Assembly (NCBI RefSeq): GCF_040144835.1
Contig: NZ_CP151632.1
Coordinates: 3,720,001-3,784,000 of the forward strand
Direction of reading: 5' to 3'
DNA length: 64,000 nucleotides
Source of the DNA: Microbacterium sp. LWS13-1.2
GTDB lineage: Bacteria > Actinomycetota > Actinomycetes > Actinomycetales > Microbacteriaceae
Shown here: in pieces, positions 18,401-28,400 of the stretch
Numbering within the stretch: position 1 is the stretch's first letter
Layout: every line of letters begins with the position of its first letter
Program-made: the position numbers and the translations under genes
The notes under the pieces: generated by a model
Databases searched by the model: none
Told to the model about the DNA's origin: nothing
What the model saw: only the letters and a program-made list of their open reading frames with translations

Positions 18401-19216
18401 CCATTGGTTCCTGCACCAAGGCCCGGGCAGCTCAATGACGAGATTGAACTGCGGCCCGAGCCGCTTCCATCCACGGGCGACTGGCAGAACGCAGTTGCTC
18501 GCGCCGCAACGCTCCTGGGCGTCGCGGGTTCGACGTTTCTGACCGGTGCCGCCGTCACTGAGCTGACCACGGAGATCCGCAGCCGGCTCGCACCGCTCGC
18601 ATCTGCCGCACGTTCACTTCCGGCGATCGTTGAGGACGCCTACGGCAAGCTCAGCATCTCCGCAGATCCCAACGGAACCGGCCGACTCAGCACAGCTAGA
18701 GGAGTGGCCGGTCTTGTCGCCGACGTTCTTGCGCGCGCTGACAACGTCGCATTCATCGAGGCCTTCGCGACTACCAAACTGTCAGGTACGGACGAAGCAG
18801 CAGCACGCTCGCTGCTCACCGCCACTGGTGTCGCCGGGGCGATTCAGGGCTTCAACTGGGCGCGGCTGAAGCCGTTGCTGGCCGCGGAGAAGCAGGCAGG
18901 CCCGCGCGGAACCGTAGCAAAAGCCGCGCTCGACCGTCTTCGGGCCGCGCTGGCGGCCGACGAGCTTGTGCAGCAGATCAATGGCGCTCTCAGGAACGCG
19001 GACGACGACGCTTTCAAGTGGCTCTCCGCGGTAGTCGATCCGACGCCGGCGCCCGACCCGACTCCTACGCCGCAGCCAACCTCTCAACCGAAGGCGGCAG
19101 GAAGCCGGGTGCTTACCGCACGAGTTGACATTGTGAGGGTCCAGGCCGACATCGAAGCCTTCGTTGATGAGCACGGAGGGCAGAAGGTCGTTGTGGAGTG
19201 GCGGATCGAACCGTGA
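15479..19216 (+). CDS. pglY: BREX large P-loop ATPase PglY (BrxC-like)
   Basis: A 1245-residue protein from the ATG at 15479, which overlaps the pglX stop by 4 bases. An upstream in-frame ATG (15437) lies inside pglX and is less likely. The Walker A motif GSFGSGKS is at residues 75-82, and a Walker B-like VMFLDELVLWL is near 267-277. This is the very long ATPase shared by BREX systems (BrxC, or PglY in type 2). Near the C terminus a Pro-Thr-rich linker (DPTPAPDPTPTPQPTSQP) joins a small terminal beta domain. The protein is thought to be part of the central BREX complex with PglZ. Confidence 0.92.
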   Translation: MTGKILLKDVISIPERAGTEDYVLKLTEGVGTGRLDDTINDYVVTSDLARAFGDALDLVAAAVGDGASRASFLSGSFGSGKSHFMAVLYALLGNNATARAKTELQSAIASHDPQLQGKSILRLAFHFLDAQSIEQCVLGGYVQQVSLLHPDAPLPAVHKSDQLLKDAENLRAQMGDDVFLAGLNRAGGGIAAGSVWGNVLNESNWTSASYDAARTATPGSKERQSLATALVKAYFTSFTSGAEFIDLDSGLAAISDHAKLLGYDAIVMFLDELVLWLAFRVRDAEFFGREAQKITKFVEAQHTRSIPIVTFVARQLDLRRYFVESGGGVGAEQEALDRAFSHQEGRFRTIVLGDDNLPYVAEKRLLKPISEAAKMTLDDAFSRIDRRPAVWDVLLDGVGTEAGQRGADQQAFRRTYPFSPALVSTLRTLASAMQRDRTALKVMQQLLVDQRNHLTVSDVIPVGDTFDLVVQGNQAITAEMQGRFRNAKELYDNKLRPLLLREHKLADDEARLLAPGHPFRADDRLVKTLVLSAVAPEVPALKELTAARLAALNHGSIVSPLAGQEASLVLTKLKRWSAEIPEIHITSDPLNPVIRLKISEVDYESVVEKAKGEDNEGRRRQLLKSLVWEAFKLDHVEDDITGVNRQNRVWRGSRREVEIVFGNVRDATWLVEETFRAGRDTWRFVVDFPFDDQGHSVRDDDRRVDELSQRGLVTNTVVWLPHFISAERRNELGRLAILDWLLSGPGDRWQNMSNDLPVADRAQARSILENQRDALRERLRRVIQEAYGAAKPTPGNLDLDEGHDRVLRSLNPEFNPQAPVGHDLASAFRDLVDQVFATSFPGHPKFDPTDTEVKLADLQRVLEVVQEAHQDPDGRVFVEPSKRDTIARIANPLGVGHMGETHYLFEAARFPWSNKFAVAMGSAGLDLKDAVTVGTLRGWIRDDHPKSGLRNEVADLVIAAWSVEQGRAWYRYGSPLVPAPRPGQLNDEIELRPEPLPSTGDWQNAVARAATLLGVAGSTFLTGAAVTELTTEIRSRLAPLASAARSLPAIVEDAYGKLSISADPNGTGRLSTARGVAGLVADVLARADNVAFIEAFATTKLSGTDEAAARSLLTATGVAGAIQGFNWARLKPLLAAEKQAGPRGTVAKAALDRLRAALAADELVQQINGALRNADDDAFKWLSAVVDPTPAPDPTPTPQPTSQPKAAGSRVLTARVDIVRVQADIEAFVDEHGGQKVVVEWRIEP

Positions 19217-21972
19217 CGGTTACTGTCTCCAGTCGTCCCCAGGCAACCCTTCCGGTAGTCCGATCGCTGCTGGACAAGGCGTCGCGTGGAGGAACGGTGC
19301 AGACCGGAGTCCTCGGTCTGCGGGCTCCCGCGTCGTGGCCGGGACCGGACGAGTTCCAGTTCGGCGACTTCAAGGTTCGGGTCGCTCCGTGCGTGTCCGC
19401 ACTGGCCGTACGGGAGGCGCTGCGCTCGCGGCGCGACGGGGGCTGGCTCGTCATCCTTACCGAACGAGACGAGAACGAGCTCGGCGTCGGCATCACCTCC
19501 CACTTCTACGGCGGGGTGCTGCGCAATCCTGACCCGTGGGACGCCGTACGAGACCAGTTCGGCGCAACTCGCATCGACCGGCGGCTCGTCGTCCACCCCC
19601 GGGCGCGCGACCTCGCTGCTGGCATCCTCGCCGCCAAGGGCGACGCTCCCTGGCCGCCTGCCCGCGCAGGCTTCCTTACTCTCGACCACGTCTGTGTGGC
19701 CGTTGCGAACCGTCAACTCGGACTCAGCGACTTGTCGGAGAGCGTCGCTCCTGAGGAAGTCTTGGGGTGGGCGGCTGGCTCCGGTCGTGCAGCACTTCTG
19801 AAGGATCTCCGACAAGTAGCAGGTGAGCCGCTCGCCGACACGGTCATTGAGTGGCTCGCCTCTCGATGCGGCAAGGCTGCGCCGTTGGTTTCGCACCTAC
19901 TTCGATCCGAGCGGGTCGAGGACGTCGTCCCTCTCGGCTTGGCCGGGCGGGCCGTGCTTGCCTGCCACCCCGGTTCTGAGCCGTGGGTGCTTCTTCGCGT
20001 GCAGCAGCTGAACCTGTCCAACATCACCGCCGACCAACTCTCCGCGCTTGTGGCTCCAGCTGAGGAGGTCACGCGAACACTGTTGTCCCGGTCCGACGAT
20101 CCGTCCGCTCGGCAAACCGGACGCGTCCTGGCGCGCGCTGACGGCTTGGTCGATGAACTGCGCGCCGGCTCCGGGGTCGATGCCTCGATCTATCTGCGTT
20201 CGAGCCTTACTTCTCGACTGGCGGCACTAGGCGAGGCGCTGCGTCGCGCAGTCGCCAGGAGCGCTGCCAAAGCACTTGCCTCGTCTCCAGACGCACCACT
20301 CGCGGATCCGCAAGCGCTCGCGTCAATCGAGTCGGCCGCGGGCCGAGTTCAGGCCCACGCCCTTGCGGCTCACCGCGACGAGTTTCGCGTCGAGCGGGCA
20401 ATCGCCGGTGTCCGACTCGCCCGTTGGCTGGCGTCGGACTCGGGAACGGTTCAAGACGTTGGTCAAGCACTCTTGCGCCATCGCGACACCGATGCCTGGG
20501 TTGACCGCGCCTACTCCGACGCCTGGCGCGGCGTGGACGAGGACTCACTCTCGCAAGGCTTGCGAGCCATTATCGCGGCCGCGCGCCTCAGACGAAGCAA
20601 GCATGACATCGAGTTTGCTGCCGGGATCGCCGCTCAGATTGTTGCGAATGGGCACCTGCCCGAGGATGTGCTTCCGATCGAAGAGGTCCTCGCCAGGGTC
20701 GTCGCACCCCTTGCCAAGCAACCCCTTCCGGTCCTCCTCATCGTCGCGGACGGGATGAGTGCCGCCGTGGCGACCGAGATCATTGACGACATCGAGCGAC
20801 GCTACGACACCTGGCTTGAGTGCCTGCCCAAGGGACGCAACCGACGTAGCGTTGTCGTGTCCGCTCTCCCGTCGCTGACCGAGGTCTCGCGATGTAGCCT
20901 CCTCTCCGGCGCTCTCGTAACCGGGCAACAGGACGCGGAGCGGAGCGGCTTCTCATCGTTCATGCGGGCACACGGACTGACAAGCGCTTTGTTCCACAAG
21001 CTCAGCCTGGAAACCTCGGGTGCTGGCTTCGCGCTCTCACCAGACGTCGGCACAGCGGTCGACAACATCGACGGAATCAGCGTCGTCGCGTGCGTGCTGA
21101 ATACGATCGACGACGCCCTCGATCGTTCCGATCCAGGCATTGACTGGACTGCGGACGCTGTCTCGCACCTGCGCCCCCTCCTGGAACGAGCACGCCGAGC
21201 GGGTCGCACCGTCGTACTGACTTCCGACCATGGACACGTTGTCGAACGACGCGAGGGACGGTCGATCTCGGTCGGGCCAACCTCGAGCAACCGTTCCAGG
21301 CCCGCTGAAGGTGGACCGGCGGCTGCGGTCGGAGAGGTGAGGATCGCCGGCGACCGAGTGCTGATGCACGATGGCGACGCCATCCTCGCCGTCGACGAAC
21401 TGCTCAGGTACGGACCACTCAAGGCTGGTTACCATGGCGGCGCCGCGCCGGCGGAAGTCGTTGTACCGCTCCACGTCCTCACTCCCGGTGAGCCCCCATC
21501 CGGATGGGTCTTGGCGCCTCCTCAACAGCCACTGTGGTGGAACTCGCCCGTTGCGGCGGAGGTCATCGAGCGCGCCGAGACTACTGTGAGGCCCCCCACA
21601 CTGCTGCCAAGGACCCAGGCGCCGACTCTCTTCGACGAGATTGAGCAGACAAGCCAGGATGACCTTGCGGCCAAGGTCATTGCCTCAACTACGTTCGCAG
21701 AGCAGCGCAAGCGCGCCCAGCGCGTCACGCTCTCCGACGAGCAGATCGCGGCTGTCCTTCGCCATCTCATCGCTTCGCCGGGCAACCGTATCGACCAGGC
21801 GACTGCCGCAATCGCACTTGGCGTGCCGGTCGTTCGATTGAGCGGCGCTCTGCCGATGGCACAGCGTCTGCTCAACGTCGAGCAGTATCCCGTTCTTGAC
21901 CGCGACGCTGACGGCGTTACGGTCGTGCTCGACCTCGACCTCCTGAAGGAACAGTTCGGAGTCAGCGCATGA
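19198..21972 (+). CDS. pglZ: BREX alkaline-phosphatase-superfamily protein PglZ
   Basis: Up to 924 residues. The first GTG (19198) lies inside pglY; a second in-frame GTG at 19213 overlaps its stop by 4 bases and may be the real start. The PglZ domain has the metal-binding motif LLIVADGMSA near residue 518 and TSDHGHV near 678, as in alkaline-phosphatase superfamily members. PglZ is the signature protein of all BREX systems; its biochemical activity in defence is still debated. The N-terminal part has no other motif I recognise. Confidence 0.93.
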   Translation: MADRTVTVTVSSRPQATLPVVRSLLDKASRGGTVQTGVLGLRAPASWPGPDEFQFGDFKVRVAPCVSALAVREALRSRRDGGWLVILTERDENELGVGITSHFYGGVLRNPDPWDAVRDQFGATRIDRRLVVHPRARDLAAGILAAKGDAPWPPARAGFLTLDHVCVAVANRQLGLSDLSESVAPEEVLGWAAGSGRAALLKDLRQVAGEPLADTVIEWLASRCGKAAPLVSHLLRSERVEDVVPLGLAGRAVLACHPGSEPWVLLRVQQLNLSNITADQLSALVAPAEEVTRTLLSRSDDPSARQTGRVLARADGLVDELRAGSGVDASIYLRSSLTSRLAALGEALRRAVARSAAKALASSPDAPLADPQALASIESAAGRVQAHALAAHRDEFRVERAIAGVRLARWLASDSGTVQDVGQALLRHRDTDAWVDRAYSDAWRGVDEDSLSQGLRAIIAAARLRRSKHDIEFAAGIAAQIVANGHLPEDVLPIEEVLARVVAPLAKQPLPVLLIVADGMSAAVATEIIDDIERRYDTWLECLPKGRNRRSVVVSALPSLTEVSRCSLLSGALVTGQQDAERSGFSSFMRAHGLTSALFHKLSLETSGAGFALSPDVGTAVDNIDGISVVACVLNTIDDALDRSDPGIDWTADAVSHLRPLLERARRAGRTVVLTSDHGHVVERREGRSISVGPTSSNRSRPAEGGPAAAVGEVRIAGDRVLMHDGDAILAVDELLRYGPLKAGYHGGAAPAEVVVPLHVLTPGEPPSGWVLAPPQQPLWWNSPVAAEVIERAETTVRPPTLLPRTQAPTLFDEIEQTSQDDLAAKVIASTTFAEQRKRAQRVTLSDEQIAAVLRHLIASPGNRIDQATAAIALGVPVVRLSGALPMAQRLLNVEQYPVLDRDADGVTVVLDLDLLKEQFGVSA

Positions 21973-23246
21973 GCGCCGTCGTCAGTGCGCGTCGCCGCCG
22001 CGAAGTGCTCCACGCGCTCCGACGAGGCACGGTGCCCCACAACGGACTCGACCTCCTCGCCGTTGGCCTCGGCAAGTTCGAGGTTGCACTCGACGCCGAA
22101 CTGGACAGCGTGAGGTCCGGTGGAGCCGTGTTCAAGGCCGTCCGCGGCGAGTACGGCTCAGGCAAGACATTCTTCTCCCGTTGGCTCGGCGAGCGCGCCA
22201 AGCGCCTTGGCATGGCGGTTGCCGAAGTGCAGGTGTCCGAAACGGAGACTCCGCTGCACAAGCTGGAGACCGTGTACCGGCGTGTGTGTGAGTCGCTTGA
22301 AACCGCCGAGTTCCCACCCTCGGCCTTTCGTCCGGTCCTCGACGCGTGGCTGTTCGCCCTTGAGTCCGAAGGTGACTCCGTTGACACGCTGGTCGACAAG
22401 CGACTTGCAGATGTCTCGCGCACGACCCCAGCATTCGCCGCGGCGCTTCGCGCATATCGGCACGCACAGCTCGGCGGTGACGAAGCCACCGCCGAGGGAC
22501 TCGTCGCCTGGCTCGGTGGACAACCACACGTCGCGGCGTCGATCCGACGAACGGCCGGCGTGCGCGGGGACCTCGACCACTTCGGCGCGTTCGGATTTCT
22601 TCAGGGCCTGCTGACCGTCCTGCGCGACTCCGGGCATCCGGGTCTCCTGCTCATCCTTGATGAGGTCGAAACGCTCCAGCGCGTTCGCACCGACGTGCGC
22701 GAGAAGGCCCTGAACGCGCTGCGCCAACTCGTCGACGAGGTCGACGGAGGACGGTTCCCCGGGTTGTACCTGCTCATCACAGGAACACCTGCCTTCTTCG
22801 ACGGCACACAGGGAATGCAGCGCCTTCCGCCGCTCGCCCAACGGCTCGCCACTGACTTCACCGCCGACGCCAAGTTCGACAACCCGCGGGCAGTTCAACT
22901 TCGACTCTCCGGATTCAGCCCTGACCTGTTGCGGGAAGTTGGATCCACCGTTCGCGACCTGTACGCCGGGGGCAGCGACTCGGCGGAGCGTCTCCACGCA
23001 CTCGTCGATGACAAGTACGTCGCCACGCTCGCGTCTGCTGTTGCCGGCTCTCTTGGCGGCAGGGTGGGCGTCGCCCCACGAGTGTTCCTGAAGAAGCTCG
23101 TCGGAGACGTGCTCGACCGTGTTGACCAGTTCGAGGACTTCGACCCGAGACGCGACTACAAGCTCACGGTGAGTTCCGGTGAACTCAACGACATCGAACG
23201 GAACGCCGCCGCAGGAAGCAACAACGTGGACGACATCGAGCTGTGA
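21969..23246 (+). CDS. brxD: BREX ATP-binding protein BrxD
   Basis: A 425-residue AAA-type ATPase. Walker A is GEYGSGKT (residues 60-67), Walker B is LLLILDEVETL near 226-236, and a sensor-like YLLITGTPAFF follows. BrxD is diagnostic of type 2 BREX and is found directly before brxHI. Its ATG overlaps the pglZ stop by 4 bases. In the family it is thought to load or regulate the partner helicase by analogy with other paired ATPase-helicase sets. That part is inference. Confidence 0.9.
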   Translation: MSAVVSARRRREVLHALRRGTVPHNGLDLLAVGLGKFEVALDAELDSVRSGGAVFKAVRGEYGSGKTFFSRWLGERAKRLGMAVAEVQVSETETPLHKLETVYRRVCESLETAEFPPSAFRPVLDAWLFALESEGDSVDTLVDKRLADVSRTTPAFAAALRAYRHAQLGGDEATAEGLVAWLGGQPHVAASIRRTAGVRGDLDHFGAFGFLQGLLTVLRDSGHPGLLLILDEVETLQRVRTDVREKALNALRQLVDEVDGGRFPGLYLLITGTPAFFDGTQGMQRLPPLAQRLATDFTADAKFDNPRAVQLRLSGFSPDLLREVGSTVRDLYAGGSDSAERLHALVDDKYVATLASAVAGSLGGRVGVAPRVFLKKLVGDVLDRVDQFEDFDPRRDYKLTVSSGELNDIERNAAAGSNNVDDIEL

Positions 23247-25336
23247 GTGCCAGCGACCTTCATCCCGCGATGTTGCACCACGTTGTCAACTCGCTCGGCT
23301 GGCCAGGACTGCGGCCTCTCCAAGAGGCCGCAGTTGGTCCAGTTCTCCGGGGTGAGGACGCCCTCCTTCTCGCGCCGACGGCCGGCGGGAAAACGGAAGC
23401 CGCAACCTTCCCGGTACTGACGCGGGCGGCGAACGAAGGATGGCGCGGGCTGTCTGTGCTCTACGTCTGCCCGCTGCGCGCACTCCTCAACAATCTTGAA
23501 CCCCGACTCCAGACCTACGCGGAGTGGTTAGGTAGACGAGCCGAGCTCTGGCACGGCGACACCACACAGGGACGGCGGCAAGCGATCCTCAAGAACCCGC
23601 CGGACGTCCTCCTCACCACGCCAGAGTCGCTCGAAGCGATGCTTGTCTCGACAAAGGTCAACCCCAGGGAGCACTTCGCCAACGTTCGCGCCATCGTCGT
23701 CGATGAGGTCCACGCGTTCGCGGGTGACGACCGAGGCTGGCACCTCCTCGCCGTGCTTGAGCGGCTGGAGAAGCTGGCCGGCCATCCGATCCAGCGCATC
23801 GGATTGTCCGCCACGGTCGGTAATCCCGACGACCTGCTTCGCTGGCTCCAAGGGTCGGGTGCAGGAGACCGTCCCTCGTCGGTCATCGCGCCCGACGTGG
23901 TCGCGCAGGCAGGACGTCCGCCGGGCGACGTGACACTCGACCACGTCGGATCGCTGGCCAACGCGGCGAAGGTCATCTCGATGCTGCACCTAGGCGAGAA
24001 GCGATTGGTCTTCTGCGAGTCGAGACGCGAGGTCGAGGAGCTTGCTCGTTCCCTGCGAGAGCGTGACATCACCACGTTCGTCTCCCACTCGTCGCTCTCG
24101 ATCGACGAACGCCGCCGAGCTGAGCAGGCGTTCGCGGAGGCTCGCGATTGCGTGATCGTCTCGACGTCCACCCTGGAGCTCGGTATTGACGTCGGCGATC
24201 TTGACCGCGTCATCCAGATCAACTCACCACGAACGGTCGCGTCCTTCCTCCAGCGACTCGGCCGCACTGGGCGGCGACATGGTTCGACTCGTAACGCGCT
24301 GTTTCTGACCACCACCGATGACGGTCTGCTCCAGGCGGCCGGCTTGCTTCTGCTCTGGTCGCGTGGATACGTCGAGCCGGTATCCGCGCCGCCCAGCCCA
24401 CGTCACATCGCGGCTCAACAGGTCATCGCGCTCTGCCTCCAGGAGCATCGCATCGGGGCGAACGTCTGGAGTGACTGGTGGCATGGGCTCCCCATGTTCG
24501 ACGATGGCGCGAAGGAGATCGTCGACTGGCTGGTTGAGTCTGGCCACCTCGAATCAGACGGCGGAATGCTCTTCGTCGGGCCGGAAACCGAGCGCCGGTA
24601 CGGGCATCGGAACTTCATGGACATCGTCTCCGTCTTCACGGCGAGCCCGGAATTCACAGTCGTCCTGGGCCGGGAGGAACTCGGCAAGGTCGATCCCATC
24701 GTGCTGACCCGCAAGGTCGAAGGGCCACGCATCATCGTGCTCGCCGCCCGATCGTGGGAAGTCACCTACATCGACTGGAAACGCCAACGCTGTTACGTCG
24801 AGCCGGCCGACGCTCACGCGAAGATGCGCTGGATGGGCGATGCCGCGCCTCTCACCTTCGCGCTGGCGAGGGCAGAGCGGGAAGTGCTTCTCGGGGAAAG
24901 CCCCGACGTCACCGTCTCGAAGAGAGCATTCGAGAAGCTGCTCGGACTTCGCGAGACCCACGACATCGAGGTCTCACCGCGAGGACTGGTCTTGCTCCGC
25001 GACGGCACCGACGTCTGGTGGTGGACATGGGCAGGTGGCCGCGCCAATGCCACCCTCATCGCGGGTCTACCGGGCATCGCCGACGACGCACAGCGTCCGG
25101 ACAACTTCAGAGTGCGCTTGCGGGGCGATGAAGCGGCAGGCAGGCTCGCCGCCGCGCTCGAGGACGTCGACTGGTCGACCGTCCTTCCCGCAGCGTCGCC
25201 GAACGCGTTGGCCGGCCTCAAATTCTCTGAGGTCCTCCCGCCCGCGCTCGCCGTGGCGACCATCGCCGAGCGACTTGCCGACCACGAAGGAGCACGGATA
25301 GCGGCTACGGATGCGCGCGTATGGGCATCTGCATAG
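23243..25336 (+). CDS. brxHI: BREX Lhr-like DEAD/DEAH helicase BrxHI
   Basis: A 697-residue superfamily 2 helicase. Motif I is APTAGGKT (about 45-52), motif II is DEVH (154-157), and motif III is near GLSATVGN. Motif VI is QRLGRTGRR, followed by a winged-helix and Lhr-type C-terminal region. The GTG start overlaps the brxD stop in a GTGA arrangement. BrxHI with BrxD separates type 2 BREX from type 1. It completes the six-gene cassette. The next gene, a relaxase, is separated by 105 bases and is functionally unrelated. Confidence 0.92.
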   Translation: MSASDLHPAMLHHVVNSLGWPGLRPLQEAAVGPVLRGEDALLLAPTAGGKTEAATFPVLTRAANEGWRGLSVLYVCPLRALLNNLEPRLQTYAEWLGRRAELWHGDTTQGRRQAILKNPPDVLLTTPESLEAMLVSTKVNPREHFANVRAIVVDEVHAFAGDDRGWHLLAVLERLEKLAGHPIQRIGLSATVGNPDDLLRWLQGSGAGDRPSSVIAPDVVAQAGRPPGDVTLDHVGSLANAAKVISMLHLGEKRLVFCESRREVEELARSLRERDITTFVSHSSLSIDERRRAEQAFAEARDCVIVSTSTLELGIDVGDLDRVIQINSPRTVASFLQRLGRTGRRHGSTRNALFLTTTDDGLLQAAGLLLLWSRGYVEPVSAPPSPRHIAAQQVIALCLQEHRIGANVWSDWWHGLPMFDDGAKEIVDWLVESGHLESDGGMLFVGPETERRYGHRNFMDIVSVFTASPEFTVVLGREELGKVDPIVLTRKVEGPRIIVLAARSWEVTYIDWKRQRCYVEPADAHAKMRWMGDAAPLTFALARAEREVLLGESPDVTVSKRAFEKLLGLRETHDIEVSPRGLVLLRDGTDVWWWTWAGGRANATLIAGLPGIADDAQRPDNFRVRLRGDEAAGRLAAALEDVDWSTVLPAASPNALAGLKFSEVLPPALAVATIAERLADHEGARIAATDARVWASA

Positions 25337-25354
25337 CCAACATGCGGCGATCCC

Positions 25355-25382
25355 AGAACTGTAATCCAAGAACTGTGATGCA
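25355..25382. repeat. Two imperfect 14-bp tandem repeats ahead of the relaxase gene
   Basis: AGAACTGTAATCCA (25355-25368) is followed directly by AGAACTGTGATGCA (25369-25382), 12 of 14 positions identical. They lie in the only gap between BREX and the relaxase, 60-87 bases upstream of the relaxase start. Direct repeats in this place can bind a transfer regulator or form part of an origin of transfer. Two copies are too few to decide. Confidence 0.5.
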
Positions 25383-25441
25383 CGCAGGCACTTTCTGTGG
25401 AACGTCTAGCGAGTTAAGCAATTCACTCCTATCCTGGATTC

Positions 25442-28400
25442 GTGCGCGGAGGCCTGGAGCGCTGGAAAAGGGGTGTCGGATCCCACGGGGTTCGACAAGC
25501 ACTCGCGTACGCGTTCCAGGGGTCGTGTGACTCACACCTCCGCGAGGTGGCCGGCGTCGTTGCGCTCACGATCTACGGCGAAGCCGGTCACGTGGGGGTT
25601 AGCCGATTCACAGTCGAAGCCGGCGTCATCACCACGGACACCCTCGACGAACAGCAGCTTCGCCGCTGGGTCGACGGCCGTGACCCAGCGACCGATGAGC
25701 GTCGAGGTCGAGACCTCACCTCGCCCGACGCCGACCTGATCCTCGACGGGACGATCAACGCACCGAAGTCCTACAGCATCGCGGCGATGATCAACCCCGA
25801 CCTCGCGGATGAGTTCGAAGCCCTGCAAGATCGGCTCCGCGACCGCATCATCAAGACCTGGCAGAGCGAGCTGAACGCGCGCCGTGGCGCTGGCGGGAGC
25901 ATCCGGGAATCCCTTCACCGCATCGAGGTCGTCGAACTACAGCACCGCAGATCGCGGGCGCTCGACCCGCACGTCCACCGGCACCTGTGGCTGAACGTGA
26001 AGGTGCTTGGCGAGGATGGCAAGTGGTCGAACGTCGACTCCCGAGTGGCGATGAAGATGCAGACGGTCATCAACGCCGAGGGGGAACTCGCGGCGCGGAC
26101 GGATCCGCAGTGGGTCGGCGCCCTCGCGCGTCACGGACTCGGGCTGAACGCCGATGGCGAGATCGCTGAACTCGCACATGCGGTGCGTCCGCTCTCGCGG
26201 CGGTCGACTCAGATTGAGGCCAACCGAGCGGTGTTGCTCGCGGCCTGGCGCAGTGACCATCCGGGTCTCGAGCCGAGCCCGGACGAGCTGCACCGGATTG
26301 ACAGGTTGGCATGGGCGAAGGCGCGCCCGAACAAACCCGGCGACATCAATGAAGAGACATGGGAACGGCTCATCACCGACGAACTCGTCGCAATCGACGA
26401 CAGGATCTCGCGCGAGCGCGACGAGATCCCCGTGAGGTCCAGATCTCTCGACGAACTGGACCTCGGAATGCTTGCAGCTCAGGCAGTGGTCGAGGCAGAT
26501 GCGCGGGCAGCGAGTTGCGGCGGACGTTTCAGCCTGTTCGACATTCGGGCCGGTGTCACGCGGGCGGTCGCGGCATCCGGGGTGGTCGCGCCGCGCGGAG
26601 ATCTGCAGGGGCTTATCGACGAGGCCATCGATCGCGCGCTCGAGCAGACGGTCGACCTGCTCGATAGTGAGACAGAACGCCCCGCGCACATCAAGGGATA
26701 CATGGCTTCGGCCACGGCTGTCGCCAAGGTTGAGCTGGCCGCCCGCTTCGATGCGCTGAGCCGCGCTGGCGTGCGTATCAATGATGACGAGATTGTGGAT
26801 GCTGCATCCACGGTGCTCAGCGATGGCATCGAGCTCGAGGAACGCCAGGTTGAGGCGGTGGCGGCGATCGCGGGTACGGATTGCCTGGTGTCGGTGACCG
26901 GCCCGGCGGGGGCGGGAAAGACCACGATGCTGCGCCTGGCGAAAGCGGCGCTCACGCACCGCGGGCGCCGGATGATCGTGGTCGCCCCTACGAAGAAGGC
27001 TGCGTCGGTCGCCGGAAGGGAGATCGGTGCATCGGCCTCGAGCCTGCACGCGCTTCTCGGCGATCACGGATTCCGGTGGGGACGCGACGCGGCCGGCGCC
27101 GAGGTCTGGACGCGGCTCAATGTTGGCGAGATCGACCCGGTCACCGGAATCACCTATTCAGGCCCGCGGCGGTATCCGTTCGCGGCAGGCGACCGGATCG
27201 TGGTCGACGAGGCCGGAATGGTCGACCTTCACACGGCCAATGCGCTCGCCACAGTCGCTGCCGAGTCCGGTGCCGGGATTGCGATGGTCGGCGACCACCT
27301 CCAAGCTCGTCCCGTCGGACACTCGGGTGCGATGGCGATGATGACCCGTCGCGCGACGGCCGTCGTCGAGTTGACCGCCGTACACCGTTTCGTCGATCCG
27401 GACTATGCGGCACTCACTCTTCGCATGCGGGAGCCGGCATCCAAAGAAGCTGCGCTCGACGTTGTGACGGAGCTCGCTTATCGGGGCCAGGTCCATCGCG
27501 TGTCCGATCACGTTCAAGCGTGCGACGTGATGGTGGAGTCTTACTTCCGCTGGGCTTCCGGTCACGGTCGCGTTGCTCTCGTGACGAGCACCAACGAAGA
27601 GGCGAACGCGATCAACGGGGCCATCCAGCAGCGGCGGGTTGAGCGTGGGGAACTGGGGCTCGCTCGCATCGCTGTTGGACAGGGTGAGCAACGGCTGCTC
27701 GAAGGCGACGTCGTGCAGACCCGGCGCAATGATCGCGCGACGGGCGTGGAGAACCGCGCGGTGTGGGTTGTGCGTCGCATCACGTCGGCCGGGCTCGAGT
27801 TGGTGAGCGTGAATGACTCTGTTGACGTCCGCGTGGTTAACCGCGAGTACGCCGCCGACCACATACATCTCGCATATGCATCGACCGTGCACGGCATCCA
27901 GGGCGAGACGACGGATGCGTCGATCGTCGGCCCGGGCGTGGACGCCTCGGGCCTGTACGTCGGCATGACGCGCGGGCGCGCGCACAACGAGGCGATTGCG
28001 ATTGCGCGAACGGATACCGCCGCGAGGGAGCAGATCGCGGAGAGCATGATGCGCGGCATCCCCGAGGTCAGCATTGACGACTCGGTGCGCGCGGCGCGGA
28101 GCGAACTCGGGAGGGCTGCCCGTCCAGCCGAGCATGCGGTCGGCGAGGAAGCGCGGCAACTGAACCATTGGATGCGCACGACGCGACAGACACTGCTCAG
28201 CCTCGACAGCCAGGTCGCGGCGAAGGAGGCGGGGGTTCATGGTCGAGCAGGAGGTGACTCGTCGGACGACGATCTGGTCCAGGTGCGTCGCTCGCTGCGC
28301 GCTCGGTACGAGTCGGCGGCTCGACGACACGAGGACCTCCTGCGGCGGTACCTCGAGACTGAGCGCAGCGTGGCTGCTGGGGCCCAAGCCGACGATGCCG

